From: Atriophallophorus winterbourni
Lineage: Eukaryota > Platyhelminthes > Trematoda > Plagiorchiida > Microphallidae
DNA: 64,000 nucleotides
Reading direction: 5' to 3'
Assembly (NCBI GenBank): GCA_013407085.1
Contig: JACCGJ010015250.1
Location: 124,001-188,000 of the forward strand
Shown here one piece after another: positions 11,813 to 23,837 of this stretch (position 1 is the first letter of the stretch; every line of letters begins with the position of its first letter). A program made the translations under genes and the position numbers. The notes below the pieces were generated by a model, which saw nothing but the letters and a program-made list of their open reading frames with translations, did no database searches and was not told where the DNA came from.

Positions 11813-13615
11813 GAATAAATAAATTTAATTATTGGATATCCATGGCATGTTGACCATGATCGATAATTTCCAAATGGTTTGTACAATCAGATTGTAGTAT
11901 GTCTATTTGCAAAAACAATTTTCAAGGTCATTTCGTCATCGGAATTTTACGTCAATAAATATAAAAGTAACAGTATTTAAAAGTTGCTTTCAGATAGTCT
12001 GTACGTGATCTCATATAGTACAAAAACACAGGTAATGCAAAGAAAAGTCAATGAATGATTCCGGAAGCACAGATGTTTAACGGATAAGGTCCATCGAGGA
12101 TAAGTAAAGAATCTCTGTTGTAGATGTTCCAAACTTTTTCATTTTGATTGTTCGAAATAAATTAATCTTTCCTAAATATGAATCGTTTACCTGTCCGCTA
12201 GGTAAAGGTAATTTATTCTACTTGATCGAGTTCTGGGGGCCTGTTTCATATGGGTGCGGATTCAAAGTTGTGCTTTGAAGAAAGTACCCGAAAGCAAGAG
12301 AATGTTGTTTCGAACGTTAGGAAAATTTTTTCAATATCAAGACCCAGTAATGCCATTATTATATAAATTATTGAGTGAAACATCTAAGTTAAGAAGATTG
12401 CAAATTTTATCTATGGTAAGAAATGAAGCCAGATGTGATTTGAATTAATTTAAAGAGGAAATGATTCTTATATATTTTGGAAGGAGATTCAGGAATAAAT
12501 TGTTCCTTACTTCAGCACGAAACCTTGGTAATTTATTCGTTTCTTCACTCTTTCTCAAGCTATACTTAAAATCATGCCGTATATGAAGGTTAGATCTTTT
12601 TTCTATATTATCCATTGACAATATTTTATAGGATAAGATGAGATTATGTTTGAGTCTTCGGAACCATAATGGGTCAAGTTTCAGTTGTATACATCTTTCT
12701 CTATGATATTGTTTGTTTGTATAACCAAAGATGGATTTTGAGAAAGAACGTTGTATCTTTTCTAAAACTATGCTATCGGATTTATTTATATTGGTATATA
12801 TTATGTTGCAATAGTGTAGAATAGGAATAGTTTACAATTTATACATTTCTATTTTAAAATGAGGTTGAATTATAGATCTATGTATAATGTTCATACTTTG
12901 CCTTACTTTAGTAATAAGGTGGCGTATCTGTTCGTTAAAAGTAATCATGCAGAATATCGAAATCCTAAATCACGCGTGCGGTCAATCATTTGAATTGCGG
13001 TATTGTTAAGAAGGTTTGAGTTATTTTGTATCGCGCATCTTATAGGCATAGAATTTGATTTCGCTATTGAGAACGTTAGACCTTTATTTGTCGCTCAATC
13101 TGCAAGTGCAGCTAAATCATTGTTTAGTCGAGCTATATAAGTTTGTGCTTGATTAGCTTGGAAATTGATAACGACTTCCATATCATCAGCGAATAAGAAC
13201 AGTTTGCTATGTGGAATGAAGTTATGTATGTCATTGATATATATAAGAAACAGTAAGGGGCCTAATACGTTACCTGCGAGATCTATGGCCATTAACTTCA
13301 ACGGAGTAAGTGCGACAGGTAAGAAAAGAAGTTTACTGGGTATGTAGATTACCACCGATGCCATATGATTCATGTTTTGATAGTGATAACTTATGTGGAA
13401 CAGTATCAAATGCTTTAGTTATGTCTAGGAAAACAACTACAACTGCTAAAGCTTCCTCAATCGATGAAGTAATATAGTCAAGGTATTCGAGCTTGCACGT
13501 AATGCAAGATCTTTCATCCAGGAAGCCATGTTGAGCTCTAGAAAAGAAACTTGGAGATAAGTGATTTAGGAAGGCTTTTTCAAGTAACCTATATACAATA
13601 TTGGTTAGGCAGGAC
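11813..13615 (-). mobile_element. CR1-like family A copy nested in family B
   Basis: The 3' tail (minus sense, AATTTATTTATTC) lies at 11,813-11,830, followed by the same 3' untranslated sequence as the 19.5-24.1 kb copy. The coding part includes LFLFADDMEVVINF (13,200 region), VLGPLLFLIYINDIHN and FLDITKAFDTVPHK. It is 5' truncated near 13,610, where the frame runs directly into family B RT. Stops and frameshifts are present. Confidence 0.85.
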
Positions 13616-14166
13616 CTTCTTTTCCAGAATCCGTGCTGGGCATCGGATAGTGAGGAATGGGCTATCGAATGTTTACGTATCTGGTGCCGGATGATTTTGT
13701 CCAAGCACTTGCAAAGAATGCTAGTCAGGCTAACTGGCTTATAGTTGCGTACATCCGAAATGGGACCCTCTTTGTTTATGGCTTCTAACTTGGCTAATTT
13801 CCAATCATCCGGTCCTGATTTCCTGAATAACCTCTACAGAGCTAGAGAGAGGTGCTCTGCACTTTCATCAGTTACCTGAATCGCGCCAATGAACACTGCA
13901 TGAGAATGAATGCGAAGCATCGGCTTTTTGCTCTGCAGTCAAAGCCGTGTTAACATCATCCAGCACTAACGTACATATTTTCTCTGTTAAAGATAGTTTG
14001 GACTGAACAAAGCCATAAAAGCTTCCAAGTTAATCTTTACTATTTTGGCAAGCCTGTTTTAGCAGTTTCTTCTAACTTTTCTTTTCAGCAAAACAGCTGC
14101 ATTTCTTGTCTGTATATACTGCTTTTTAAATCTGTGAGTTCCAGAGAATTTGTAAACCCTCCAGCT
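13612..14166 (-). pseudogene. CR1-like family B, RT N-terminal segment
   Basis: Minus-strand coding DKIIRHQIRKHSIAHSSLSD, then AQHGFWKRRSCLTN, is the RT fingers region, preceded by a diverged linker matching 1,043-1,640. The open frame 13,704-13,333 is a chimera: it passes from the family B AQHGF motif into family A and then shows a second AQHGF motif, marking the insertion junction. Confidence 0.75.
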
Positions 14167-15629
14167 ATTGTTGTTGTTGGCCTCCTTCGGTCGATGTCGA
14201 CCATGGATGTACATCACAATCAAATGAATTTTCATGTTTTACACCTTTTTGAATGACAAAACAGTCCGATTCGGGAGAAAAAATCTCTTCCGCAGCCCTT
14301 GCAACGATGGTCAGAACTCTAGTGTAAGGCGTCGGTTACACGCTGTCGCATGATCTGCGTTCAGCAGCCAAGAGCTGAATCTGCTCCTTCCCAGCTCGAA
14401 GACGACGCTTTGCACAATGCCTTCGAAGTAAGCGGTCAAGAGCAAGTTATTCTCAACTCGCGGGGTCATTGTCAAGAGTTTTCATATCTCTTTTGCAAAC
14501 GTCTTTCTTCCGCAAGTGCGGTCTTCCTAATGGTCAACTTCTTAATTGCAACTCGCCATAGAGTAGATCTTTCAGTATACGACCATTTTTTATTCGATAT
14601 ACATGATCAAGCCATCGCAGGCGGCGCTGACTTCATAGTTTTAACATGCTTCGTAGACCAGCTTTGGAAATTACTTCAGCGTTAGTCACTCTGTCCATCC
14701 ACGATGTGTTCCATATACGACGGATGCTTCGTAGAAAGCATTCAGCTTCCGTTCGTGTCTTGCGTGTGTGACCCAGGTTTTACTGCCATGCAGTAAAGAA
14801 TTTATAACGCACGCGCTGTACACCATCATTTTTGTCTTTACAGTCAGCTTGCGGTTACCCCAAACACGAGAGTTCAATCGGGACAAAATGAAAGCTGCTC
14901 TGCCAATCCGTTCGTCTGACGAGAGGTTATCCGCAATGGTTGAACCAAGATATGTGAAATGATGTACTGGTTCAATTTGACAGTTTTCAACAGTGATGAT
15001 TGGAGGCGATGCAGTCCCTTGACCAAGGACTTTGGTCTAGCTCATGCTGATTGTTAGCCCAAAGTCTGCATGCCGACGAAAAACAGTCTATTAGCGACTG
15101 TAGTTTCTCTTTGGAGTGAGCAATAAAGGCTGCATCGTCGGCAAACAACAGGCCACGGATTATCACATCCCGTACTTTGGTTTGTGCTCTCAACCGGTTC
15201 GGATCGAAAATCTTTCCATCACTTCGCGTCCGTATGTAAATGCCTTCAGTCTTCTTCCTGAAAGCCTGCTTCAGAAGCAGAGCAAAAAAATGCCGAACAG
15301 CGTGGGAGCAAGAACACACCCTTGTTTCACGCCTCGGCGAATCTCAAAGGCTTCTGTGCTGAAACCATTAAATGGACTACTCCTTTCATGCCTGAGTGGA
15401 ACGAAATAACGAGTTTAGGCAGCCTTGAGGGTCATATTATCATATCAAGCATTTCGAAAAGACCCTCCATGCTGACGTAGTCGAACGCTTAAGTTAAATA
15501 AATAAAAACAGCGTATTATGTCATACGCTGTTCCCGACACTTTTATTGAAGTTGTCTCAGGGAGAAAATCATGTGAACGGTTGATCTTCCCTTGCGGAAG
15601 CCACATTGAGATTCGAAGGCCCTTCAGCA
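14157..15629 (-). mobile_element. RTE-like element copy inserted in CR1-B
   Basis: The 3' end is (minus sense) CATGGTCGACATCGACCGAA then AGGCCAACAACAACAA, shared with copies at 30.8, 31.06, 43.19 and 55.2 kb. Minus-strand coding includes CSCSHAVRHFFALLLKQAFR, GLLFADDAAFIAHS (catalytic pair intact, 15,140 region) and KLTVKTKMMVYSACVINSLL. The host family B is resumed on both sides at CCCTCCAGCT (14,157-14,166) and CCCTTCAGCA (15,620-15,629), a likely 10-bp target duplication with two differences. The copy is 5' truncated and frame-broken. Confidence 0.85.
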
Positions 15630-16610
15630 ACGGTCACGCCATCTGATAGCCTTGCGAATAGACGCGCTCCACCAGGGGGATTATTCTCGCGTTCACACTG
15701 GCTGTAGAGAATACAAAGCTCTCATGTAGTTGTAACAGGTACCCTCGTATAATATTCCACCTGATTTTTACACTAGGTTCTAATTTGTCTGGAACTCAAC
15801 CTAGATTCATTGCTTGAGTTTGTAGTTAGACGATATTTATTCGACAAAATTTGCGGGACACCTTAAATTGGTTACTAGGTTGAACTAAATTCCAGTCAAG
15901 AAGAATTATGGTGTGGTTGCTCTTGCCTAGTAGTGAAAGGTATTTGATCCAATAAATATCTCTTTCATGAGACGATGAAACCAAATCTAAAGTGGACGGA
16001 GGTTGTCCTGACATAAACCTTGTAGGTTCACTGACATGTTGATAGTAGGCCCCGACATGAAACCAGTTTAGATATTGCGACTTAGCTGACTCTGGTGAAA
16101 AAACGTCGGTACGCCGATAGATGCACGGGAGATTCAAGTCTGCAACAATATATAATGCGTTGCATTGCCCTTTTAGTACTTTCAATGTGTCCCTCAGTAA
16201 TTGATCGTCTAATTGTGAAGCAGTCGGGCTTCTATAAGCACATGCAAGTGACAGTTACCTTCTAGTGACAGTAAGAAATACCGATGTTAGTTGAATTGTG
16301 TGAAAAGCAATCTTCATCGATGTCTCACAATGGGGAAGATCTTCATTTATCTTAATTGCCACAGCCCCTCATGTACCATCAGAATCCCTATCCTGACGAT
16401 CGATGGCGAACTAAGTTCATACAAATGACGAGATTTCATCATTTGATTTCAACCATGATTCGGATATGGCAATATTGTCGACCTGGTTTTCCACTGCAGT
16501 TTTATCCAGTCCGTCCTACGGTCGAAGCTATTTGTAGCTGAGATTCTGAAAAACAGAAAGAGTTTCTCTTCATCACGCCGGCAACAGTTTTGCTAGGGAA
16601 AATTTGTGAG
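15620..16610 (-). pseudogene. CR1-like family B endonuclease segment
   Basis: Minus-strand 16,185-15,826 encodes LYIVADLNLPCIYRRTDVF, STLDLVSSSHERD and GKSNH, the middle and end of an apurinic-like endonuclease. Sequence to 16,560 gives earlier endonuclease motifs with stops (INEDLPHCETSMKI, SLACAYRSPTASQLDDQ). The same stretch is seen at 58.9-59.46 kb. It is the 5' part of the copy split at 10.6-16.6 kb. Confidence 0.8.
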
Positions 16611-16739
16611 GTAATTTGAACGTGTCATATCCAACGGGACAATAAATAATTAGATGTTTGTGCTGTTTTTTGTTTTTTAAATCGCCGCAAAACCTTATTT
16701 TAAAATAAAAAATGTCATGCTAATTGTATCGACAGGCGA

Positions 16740-18155
16740 CATACATATTCGTGGGAAAACGACAAGAAGAGCTCATGCCACGTTGGGAAACACCTACCAA
16801 TATACAATCGATTAGTTCCTCAAGCGGTTTATTCCAGAAGCTTAACATTCTTTCTCTGAAGACGTTTACCTAATATTGAGAAGGTTGTGATTTTTGGAGA
16901 TCTTGATTATGTGCCCTCTATTTGAAGGATCGATCGCTCGAATGAACAGGTTTTGAAAACCCTAATTCCCTAGGCCTTTTAGGATTTTGAAGGATTCTAT
17001 AAGGTCACTCCATAGATGCCAACGCCGAAGTAAGAAGAGACTTGAACAAATTAGAGGTTCTCGTATGGTTTCCTAGATATGCCTTCAAAAATTTATTCAG
17101 CTAGACGTTTGAACCCATATAATAGTAATATTTGTTTGAAATAAATGGTTCCAAGATTGTACGCAGTATTCTAAATTCTCCCTGACAATCGCTGTATATA
17201 CGGGGATAAACACTTCCGTTGTTGTACATGTTAGAAGCCTGATGTTACGATTATAACTAAGTCATAACCCTCTGAATAATTTTAAACTTGATCCTTCCGC
17301 TATTTGTTTTTGCAGTAATTTTGCCGACTGATGCAGACAACAGATTATTTTACTATAGTTTAGAGGAAGATTTCAATCGTGTAACCTTTTAATGCTTTTC
17401 TCAATAACTCTCAACAGATCACCGTGATCACTGAATCCGTTAAATTTGACATCATCAGCAAACACGTAAAATGGACTTGACAACTGCTATGCCAGATCAT
17501 CGATGTAGATGAAGAAGAGATTTGGGCCTAGTCTTGAATACTGTGTGACTTCATTAATGGCTTTGGCTTATTCATAATTCTCTCCGAGAATTTACAATTA
17601 ACACTAGTCAAGCTTACCGGTCGGAAAAATTTAAATGTTATTGTGCAACCTCCCTTCGGAATGGGTAGTACAATGGATTTATTTTAGTCATCTGGAAGGA
17701 TGCCTTTGCACAGCTATTCGTTGTATAACCTTCAGAGAGGCTCTGCTATTAACTTAGCTATTTCCTGTACAATTTTCTGTAGCACGTCGTCAGGTCCAGT
17801 GGATTTATTTCCGTCCAGATTCTGCGGGAACCAAGCGACATCTTCCGTAAATACTACTCCGCTTAGAGTGACACCCAGTTCCCTACCAAGAAATGAGACT
17901 GAGCCTATCGAATCAACACCATCGATTCTGTGTACATTTTGATGACTAATCAAACAAAGCTGTTGCCTGGTCGGGGTAAAAAATTACTTTCTTACCATTA
18001 TCTGATATTATTGTACCTACTGTGTTGTTTCTTGAAGCCTTAGAGTGCGACTAATTTCTATAGGATGTAATGGCTGTGTATCTACGCGGGTGTCTTTCGT
18101 GCCATATAAGATTTAGGCCGCACCTCAGGAGTCCACCAAGGTGGTTTCAACATTA
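16740..18155 (-). pseudogene. CR1-like family H RT remnant
   Basis: The minus strand carries an RT start (17,953-17,732: FPQNLDGNKSTGPDDVLQKI), a fingers region (LPIPKGG, FFRPVSLTSVN), FYVFADDVKFNG near 17,450-17,480 with the catalytic pair, and a thumb/C-terminal region that decays toward 16,740. Every part is interrupted by stops. It is distinct in sequence from families A, B, E and G. Confidence 0.7.
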
Positions 18156-18686
18156 GCCGTACAGTTCGAAAAGGCCAGTGGGAAATGGTGAAATACTATA
18201 AAATTACCAAAGATTCCTATTAAATTGAGGAACAATTTCTACTTGAATAAATATGATAAACTGTGTGAAGTTCTCCCAATATATATTAGATTCAGTTTCT
18301 CTTTACACGAATAGAAATCACATCTGGCTCCATTGCTAACTATACAAAAAATGCGCGATCTTCTTAACCTAGATATTCTACATGATGATGTATATAATAA
18401 TGGCATTCCTGGGTTTTATATTAAATTATTTCTTCATAACATTCGATAGAACAGCACCTTGCTTTCAAGTACTTACTTCGCATCATAAATTATTAACTAG
18501 CACCCACACAAAACTGGTCAACAGGAGACATCAACCTAGTGAAATCAAACCCATTCGCATAGCGGACACGAAAACAGTTCATATTCGGGTTATACTAATC
18601 TATTTCGACCAATCAAAAAAGTATCGGAAAATCGACAGCACTGAACCCACCCTATCCTGGAACATCCTGGAATATTCTGGGTCCTA
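18156..18686 (+). repeat. 531-bp tandem duplication, unit 1
   Basis: The unit begins TAGCCGTACAGTTCGAAAAG and repeats at 18,687, an offset of 531. The first part (to about 18,475) is the 3' end of a family A element: C-terminal coding ending in NNGIPG and the start of its 3' untranslated region. The remainder, ending near GAATATTCTGGGTCC, is not recognised. The open frames in both units starting MMMYIIMAF are out of frame with the RT and probably meaningless. Confidence 0.9.
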
Positions 18687-19217
18687 GCCGTACAGTTCGA
18701 AAAGGCCAGTGAGAAATGGTGAAATACTATAAAATTACCAGAGATTCCTATTAAATTGAGGAACAATTTCTACTTGAATAAATATGCTAAACTGTGTGAA
18801 GTTCTAACAATATATATTAGATTCAGTTTCTCTTTACACGAATGAAAATCACATCCGGCTCCATTGCTAACTATACAAAAAATGCGCGATCTTCTTAACC
18901 TAGATATTCTACATGATGATGTATATAATAATGGCATTCCTGGGTTTTATATTAAATTATTTCTACATAACATTCGATAGAACAGCACCTCGCTTCCAAG
19001 TACTTACTTCGCATCATAAATTATTAACTAGCACCCACACAAAACTGGTCAACAGGAGACATCAACCTAGTGAAATCAAACTCATTCGCATAGCGGACAC
19101 GAAAACAGTTCATATTCGGGTTATACTAATCTATTTCGACCAATCAAAAAAGTATCGGAAAATCGACAGCACTGAACCCACCCTATCCTGGAACATCCTG
19201 GAATATTCTGGGTCCTA
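18687..19217 (+). repeat. 531-bp tandem duplication, unit 2
   Basis: Near-identical to unit 1, with only scattered single-base differences. TAGC occurs at the start of unit 1, at the junction and just after unit 2, so the duplication may have arisen through this microhomology. Confidence 0.9.
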
Positions 19218-19496
19218 GCGTTTAGCGCGCTGCTTGATTATAGTACGTGTTCCCAATTACGTTTCCATATTTCTATTGCTTCTATACGCTACGTATCAAA
19301 ACTGATATATTTGAGATAATATCTGAAAAATTAAAATCTTCGTTACACGATACATACACCATGCATCCTACAACATCCATTTATCGCCGTCTCCAAATTC
19401 GTAAAAATCCTCAAAAATGAAATTGCACGGTTCGGCTAGATGGCGACACGCATTTAAGCTTGAATAACTTGAGAAAATTAGAATCTGAATTATTGA
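19218..19496. other. unassigned spacer
   Basis: Between the tandem duplication and the CR1-A tail. I see no gene, tail or inverted repeat here. Confidence 0.4.
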
Positions 19497-20026
19497 ATAA
19501 ATAAATAAATTTTATTCTTGGAAATCCAAGGCATGTTAAACATGATCAATAATTTCCAAAAGCTGTGTACAATCAGATTATAGGATGTACATTTGCAAAA
19601 TAAGTTGTTCAAGGTCATTTGTTTCAGCGGAATTTAACGTTCAATAAATATAAAGGTAACGGTATTTGATGTTGTTTCCAGGTAATCGGTACGTGATCTG
19701 ATATTTTACGAAAACACATCTATTGCAAGGATAAGTCTAGAATGTTTCCGGCAACACTGATGATCAATGGATAAAGTCCATCAAAGATGCGCGAAGAATC
19801 TCTATTGTTGATATTCCAAACGTTTTCATTTTGATTGTTGTAAATAGATTGATCTTTCCTGACCATGAGCCGTTTTCTTGTCCGCTAGGCGAAGGTGGTC
19901 TATTCCACTAGTTTAAGGTCTGGGGGCCAGTTTCATTTTGGTGCGGATTGAGAATTTTGCTGTGGAGAAAAAAAAACTCAGAGGCGAGAGAATGCTGTTT
20001 CGAACGATATGAACGGTTATTTAATA

Positions 20027-22931
20027 TCAATATCCAGGAATGCCATTATTATATAAATCATCAAGTAGAACATTTAAATTAAGTAGATTGCGAATTTTAT
20101 CAACGGTAAGAAATGAAGCTAGATGTGATTTGTATTCATTTAAAGAGGAACTGAGTCTTATATATTTTGGAAGAAGATTCCACAGTTTAGCATATTTAGT
20201 CAAGAAGAAACTGTTCCTTACTTTAGTACGAAACCTTGGTAACTTAATAGTTTTTTCACTATTTCTCAAGCTATATTTAGAATCATGCCGTATATGTATA
20301 TTCGAACGTATTTCAATATTATCCGTTGACAGTATTTTAAAGAATAAGATGAGGTTATGCTTAAGTCTGCGAAACCATAGAGGATCGAGTTTCAGTTGTA
20401 TACATCTTTCTCTATAGGATAGTTTGGTGGTATAACCGATTATTGATTTTGAGAAAGAACGTTGTATCTTTTCTAAAACTATGCTATCGGTTTTATTTAT
20501 ATTAGTATATATTATGTTACAATAGTCAAAGATAGGAATGGTGAATAATTTATACATTTCTAGTTTACAATGAGGCTGAATTATAGATCTGTGTATAGTA
20601 TTCATACTTTGTCTGGCTTTAGTAATAAGGTGGCGTATCTGTTCGTTGAAAGTGAGTGATGAAGAATATCGGAATCCTAAATCACGCGTGCTATCAATCA
20701 TTTGAATTGCGTTATTGTTTAGAAGGATTGAGTTGTTTTGTATCGTGCATCTTATAGGCATGAAATTAGATTTTGCTGTTGAGAACGTTAGACCATTATT
20801 TTTGGCCCAATCTGCAAGTGCAGCTAAATCATTGTTTAGTCGAGCTATATAAGTTTGTGCTTGATTAGCTGGGAAAGTGATGACAACTTTCATGTCATCA
20901 GCGAATAAGAACAGTTTGCTATGCGAAATGACGTTATGTATGTCATTTATATATATAAGAAATAGTAAGGGGCCTAATACGCTACCTTGAATCACCCCAC
21001 TGGGAATAGGTAGACTGCGTGATCTACGGCCGTTAACTTCGACAGAGTAAGTGCGATCAGTAAGAAAAGAAGTTAACCAGGAAAGAAGATTACCACCGAT
21101 GCCATATGATTCAAGTTTCGATAATAATATCTTATGAGGAACAGTATCAAATGCTTTAGTTATGTCTAGGAAGACAACTACAACTGCCGAACCTTCCTCT
21201 ATCGATGTAGTAATATAGTCGAGGTATTCAAGCTGACATGTAATGCATGATCTTTTATTTAGGAAGCCATGTTGAGCTTTAGAGAAGAAACTTGGAGATA
21301 AGTGATTTAAGATAGCTTTTTTTATTATTTTTTCAAGTAATCTAGATAGTATTGCTGTGTGGTTAATTGGGCGATAATTTGATACCGTGTGCTTCGAGCC
21401 AGATTTATGTCTGGGTGTAATGACAGAGTGTTTCCATTCTAAAGGGAAGATTCCAGATTCGATTGAAGTGTTAAATAAGTTCAGTAGAAGAAGTTTGAAA
21501 TCGTCACCACCCATTCTGCAAATTGCGGGCGGAATGCCTGTTATGTCTGGCTTGAGACTGAACGTAGTTTGCTTGCAGACTTCATGAATGTCTTTCAGAT
21601 GTATGCATATAGTGTTTAATACACTAGGTGATCGAAATGTTCTAGTCATATCTTTATAGATGGAAGTATTGTAAGTAGTATTAAAATATTTAAGAAATTC
21701 TTCGCAGATTGTAATAGGGTCTGTAATTCTTATTTCTGCCGAATTATAAGTTCGATCCTGAATAATAAAATCTACTTTGCTGGTTGAGTTTACGGATCGT
21801 GATTTAAATAACCTGCTAAGTGATTTTAGCTTATCACAACTGTTCAGTGCTCTATTTTCTGATGCAATCAATGTGTGGTCTAGAATGAGTTTGTGGTCAC
21901 TCAATAGTTCATAGGAACGTAAACGAGCAAAGATATCATTATTGTTAATTGCAACTGTAGACCACTTTTTCATTTTCTTTTCCATTTTCTCGAGCCTAGT
22001 TTGTTTTATGCGTTTTCTAGAACTGCTAGCTTTATCGATTAAACTTATAATTTTCGAATGGAAAGTCGAGGATATAGTTGGAAAATCATGTGAAAGAAAG
22101 AATTGAGACCAATCTTCAATCCTTATAAGTGTTGAAAGTAACTTCCAATCGATGAAACGGTGAAGAGTCTTGACCTCATTGGTAGCTTTGCAAGTGCATG
22201 ATAGGTGGAAGGATAATATTTTGTGGTCCCCATTAAAGGGGGAAGGCAATATTAGTAAGTTGTTTGAATCAATATTTAGAGTGAAGACTAAGTCAAGAAT
22301 GTTGTCCTTTCTTGTTGGTCTATCAATAAATTGTTTGTACCCTAGTAAGTCAAGTGTTTTCATAAAATTTGTATGAGAGCTAACTTTACTTCGTTCGTGC
22401 CAGTTTAAATTAGGCATGTTAAAATCACCGGCTATAAGTTTATAACGTGCTTGATGTAAAGACGTTTCAATGAAAGCTTGAGTTAATGTATTCAGATTAT
22501 ATGAAGTTGAGCCTGGTGGGTAGTAGATGCAGCCTATTAAAAGATCTAGTATAGGTAGTTCTATCCATAGTGAATCTTCAAGTTCTGTTAAATTCGAAGA
22601 TGTTATACTATTAGCTTTAAATCTTGAATGCACATAAATAAGGCAACCACCACCTCGTTTCAGAGTGCGATTTCTCCTAAATACCTGGTAGTTAGGTATC
22701 ATGAGTTTAGAGTCAGAGTGATCATCACGGGTCCAGGATTCAGTTATAAGAATAATATCTACAGGTTTAGAAGATAGGTAAGATTTTAGTATATGGATTT
22801 TAGGTATAATTGATCTAGCATTTATGACCAGAAAACGAACAATACAAAGATCGGAAGTTGAAGGATTTGGGGTGAGTGCATTAGAAAGTTTACTATGCTT
22901 AAAATTTAATTTATGTATTTTTGAAAAAAAG
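20027..22931 (-). CDS. CR1-A ORF2: apurinic-like endonuclease plus reverse transcriptase
   Basis: Target-primed reverse transcription enzyme of a non-LTR retrotransposon. The first ATG is at 22,702 and gives 891 residues, but the frame is open back to about 22,931 and the endonuclease N-terminus (FLVINARSIIPKI, ILITESWTRDD) lies in that ATG-less stretch, so the true start is upstream or non-AUG. Counted from the ATG, motifs include GGGCLIYVHS, LIAGDFNMPNLNW and NGDHKILSF (endonuclease), AQHGFLNKRSC, FLDITKAFDTVPH, GVIQGSVLGPLLFLIYIND and LFLFADDMKVV (RT, catalytic Asp pair intact), then a thumb and a short C-terminal region ending NNGIPGY. No in-frame stop. Activity cannot be judged from sequence alone. 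Confidence 0.9.
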
Positions 22932-23328
22932 TGGTATTAGTGTTAAAGTATGGTTCATAATTGGAGCGAGAAACATAAGGATTGTAAAATGAAGTTTGGG
23001 GAGTATAATTATTATAATAAGAGGGATACTGTGTAATAGTAGGTGAATTATAATAAGGTTGAATATTACAAAAAGGTGTAGGAGGAGGTGATGAATGGTG
23101 ATAGTGTTGCTTATATGATAGGGGGTTATTCATTAAGAAACGAGATGTGTTAATACGGTTATTGAGATTGGGTGAACCACTTATATAATTAGTTGTCTGC
23201 ATTCGTTGTCGGTGGAGTGGTCTGATTAGTGCTTCTCTGTAAGTAGGAGGGTTTGGTAAGAGGGGTCGTGTTTGTCTTAGTTTAGGTAAACGCTGCGGGC
23301 GTAGATGCAGATCTCGAGTTACACTCAC
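22906..23328 (-). CDS. CR1-A ORF1, C-terminal basic/Tyr/Asn-rich part
   Basis: An open frame of about 140 codons that begins exactly where the RNA-binding ORF ends (GTGTGAGTG around 23,324-23,330) and overlaps the start of ORF2 by about 25 bp. Composition is rich in Arg and Pro early and Tyr/Asn/Thr later (PPTPFCNIQP, YNSPTITQYPSYYNNY), unstructured and basic, as in many ORF1 tails. It has no ATG at its start, so it is probably the frameshifted continuation of the ORF1 at 23,325-23,837 and not a separate gene. Confidence 0.6.
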   Translation of the reverse strand: MSVTRDLHLRPQRLPKLRQTRPLLPNPPTYREALIRPLHRQRMQTTNYISGSPNLNNRINTSRFLMNNPLSYKQHYHHSSPPPTPFCNIQPYYNSPTITQYPSYYNNYTPQTSFYNPYVSRSNYEPYFNTNTTFFQKYIN

Positions 23329-23837
23329 ACCTTGTTTATCAGGTGCGGATGTCGAACTTTGGAACTATTAGAGTTAATTTCTTTTACAGTTTCACATTGC
23401 ATTTGTTCATTGGTATCTGAGGTATTGTTACTAATATTGGAGCTGATAACTTTACGTTTTTTATAGTTAAATTTTCGTTGCATGGGTGTTAAGTCCGGTT
23501 TTAGGACCACACCCGAGAACCTAGGAATACTTTTCAAAAGGTGTTTATTATCAAGTAAATACAACGCAAAACTCTTATCTGAAAATTTTATTAAAATAGG
23601 AGTGCGTTGTTTAATTGTATTTTTACGGAGTCGAACTATAGTGAAACATTCAGTAGGGATGCCATATGTCGAGAATATACATTTTCCTAAATCGTTTAAA
23701 GGGTAGTTATCTGCAATATTAAAGATGATAACATTTTTTGAGCGAGCTTCTCTTTGATATATTTCAGTGCTCATGGTTTCTATAAATTTATTTGCTTGAA
23801 TCAGTATATCGTGGTCTATACCAATATCAGAGTTCAT
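23325..23837 (-). CDS. CR1-A ORF1, RNA-binding domain part
   Basis: 170 codons. A short coiled region is followed by REARSKNVIIFNI, the beta-1 start typical of RRM-like folds in CR1/L1 ORF1 proteins, then VRLRKNTIKQRTPILIKF and VVLKPDLTPMQRKFNYKKRK, the usual closing Pro-Asp-Leu-Thr motif. The protein is expected to coat element RNA. A diverged second copy of this domain occurs on the + strand at 24,255-24,640. Confidence 0.75.
   Translation of the reverse strand: MNSDIGIDHDILIQANKFIETMSTEIYQREARSKNVIIFNIADNYPLNDLGKCIFSTYGIPTECFTIVRLRKNTIKQRTPILIKFSDKSFALYLLDNKHLLKSIPRFSGVVLKPDLTPMQRKFNYKKRKVISSNISNNTSDTNEQMQCETVKEINSNSSKVRHPHLINKV

Noticed and set aside
14177..14215. CAA/GTT repeats as independent microsatellites
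   Set aside because: They are the 3' tails of RTE-like copies, which recur with the same adjoining sequence at 30.8, 43.2 and 55.2 kb.
18382..19218. Two similar 101-codon open frames starting MMMYIIMAF, as a duplicated gene
   Set aside because: They lie out of frame across the 3' end of a CR1-A fragment and are similar only because the DNA is tandemly duplicated.
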